Assembly: GCA_016868515.1 (NCBI GenBank)
Contig: VGGM01000006.1
Coordinates: 1 to 14,003, forward strand
Reading direction: 5' to 3'
Source: Bacteroidota bacterium
GTDB taxonomy: Bacteria; Bacteroidota; Bacteroidia; Bacteroidales; VadinHA17
Length of the DNA stretch: 14,003 bases
Below, piece by piece: positions 13,526 through 14,003 of this stretch. Position 1 is the first letter of the stretch. Every line of letters begins with the position of its first letter. Position numbers and translations under genes: made by a program. A model generated the notes under the pieces. The model was not told the DNA's origin. It searched no databases and saw only the letters and a program-made list of their open reading frames with translations.

Positions 13526-14003
13526 ATGAAACGGCATATTCCCAACCTTATTACCCTTCTTAATCTTGCGTCGGGTTTTACGGCAGTAATATTCATCATG
13601 CATGGTGATATTCTTACTGCCTCATGGGTACTGGTTGCAGCTCTCTTCTTCGATTTTGCCGACGGGCTCGCAGCAAGGCTGCTTAAGGCATGGTCGGAAC
13701 TGGGAAAGGAGCTCGACAGTCTCGCCGATGTAGTCAGCTTCGGTGTGGCGCCTGGTCTGTTGGTTTATACACTTGCCGGCGATTCAGCCCCTCAATGGGC
13801 AAGAATATTGCTATCGGCCATGCTGCCGGTGTTGGCTGCCCTGCGACTGGCAAAATTCAATACCGACCCCGACCAGAAGGATTCATTTGTGGGTTTGCCT
13901 TCGCCTGCCGCCGCCATAGCAATAATTACTCTTGTACTCAGTATGGCCCATTCCGGAAAGGGAACCCCAGACCTTGTGGCAGGTAATCAGATTGCTCTCT
14001 TTG
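13526..14003 (+). CDS. pssA: CDP-diacylglycerol-serine O-phosphatidyltransferase (phosphatidylserine synthase), 3' end outside window
   Basis: The visible 159 residues begin at the ATG at 13526 and run off the right edge, perhaps two-thirds of the protein. It is an integral membrane enzyme that joins CDP-diacylglycerol and L-serine to give phosphatidylserine, the precursor of phosphatidylethanolamine. The CDP-alcohol phosphatidyltransferase signature is complete: D43-x2-D46-G47-x2-A50-R51-x8-G60-x3-D64-x3-D68, whose aspartates bind the metal ions. MKRHIPNLITLLNLASGF at the N-terminus and F-V-G-L-P-S-P at 121-127 are typical of the PssA branch rather than of PgsA. At least four hydrophobic helices are visible. 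It diverges from the HAD gene. A supply of phosphatidic acid from the upstream lipid kinase would feed its substrate pathway, but no direct genetic link is shown. Confidence 0.93.
   Translation, partial: MKRHIPNLITLLNLASGFTAVIFIMHGDILTASWVLVAALFFDFADGLAARLLKAWSELGKELDSLADVVSFGVAPGLLVYTLAGDSAPQWARILLSAMLPVLAALRLAKFNTDPDQKDSFVGLPSPAAAIAIITLVLSMAHSGKGTPDLVAGNQIALF

Noticed and set aside
1..14003. RNA genes, CRISPR arrays, insertion sequences, integrase or phage genes
   Set aside because: No repeat-spacer pattern, transposase, tRNA cloverleaf or rRNA-like segment was seen. Genes are of one coherent style, so there is no sign of a mobile island.
10877..14003. Lipid kinase and pssA as a joint phospholipid operon
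   Set aside because: Both act on phosphatidate-derived lipids, but they are separated by two opposite-strand genes and have separate promoter candidates, so the proximity may be chance.

Overview
The window looks like a chromosomal segment of an anaerobic member of the Bacteroidetes, most likely Bacteroidales-related. Four things point there: the gene order parA-parB-DUF5683-mltD, which I recall as a conserved Bacteroidetes neighbourhood; promoter-like TAnnTTTG boxes in place of sigma70-type -10 boxes; exported proteins whose predicted signal-peptidase cut leaves an N-terminal glutamine (the 'Q-rule' of this phylum); and an aspartase gene paired with hydF, as in hydrogen-metabolising anaerobes. 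There are eleven protein genes, two of them cut by the window edges. I see no RNA gene, insertion sequence or CRISPR array, and no gene-free stretch longer than 196 bases.

Left block (1-3820, + strand). The C-terminal part of an outer-membrane beta-barrel protein is followed by a well-formed promoter candidate and a two-gene unit: an aspartase-family ammonia-lyase and HydF, the scaffold GTPase that matures [FeFe]-hydrogenase. HydE and HydG are not in the window.

Central block (3826-10716, - strand). This is a probable five-gene transcription unit read from a promoter candidate upstream of parA: parA, parB, a DUF5683 membrane protein, an MltD-type lytic transglycosylase with LysM domains, and a 984-residue fusion of a periplasmic SGNH esterase/acetyltransferase domain to an AlgI-like MBOAT membrane domain. 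It joins chromosome segregation to cell-wall cutting and probably to O-acetylation of a periplasmic glycan. If that glycan is peptidoglycan, the last gene would control the enzyme encoded just before it, because C6 O-acetylation of MurNAc blocks lytic transglycosylases.

Right block (10717-14003). A lipid kinase of the diacylglycerol-kinase family diverges from parA and converges on a two-gene unit (HAD-family phosphatase, then a lipoprotein glutaminyl cyclase). Divergent from that unit is the start of pssA (phosphatidylserine synthase), which runs off the right edge. The glutaminyl cyclase is the enzyme that would cyclise the N-terminal glutamines expected on MltD and the DUF5683 protein.

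The most interesting points are the SGNH-MBOAT fusion next to MltD, a nine-T run at the domain boundary of that fusion that could release the SGNH half alone, a HydF whose usual second cluster-motif histidine is glutamine, the Q-rule substrates encoded near their cyclase, and perfect inverted repeats lying on or beside the promoter-like -7 boxes in three intergenic regions.
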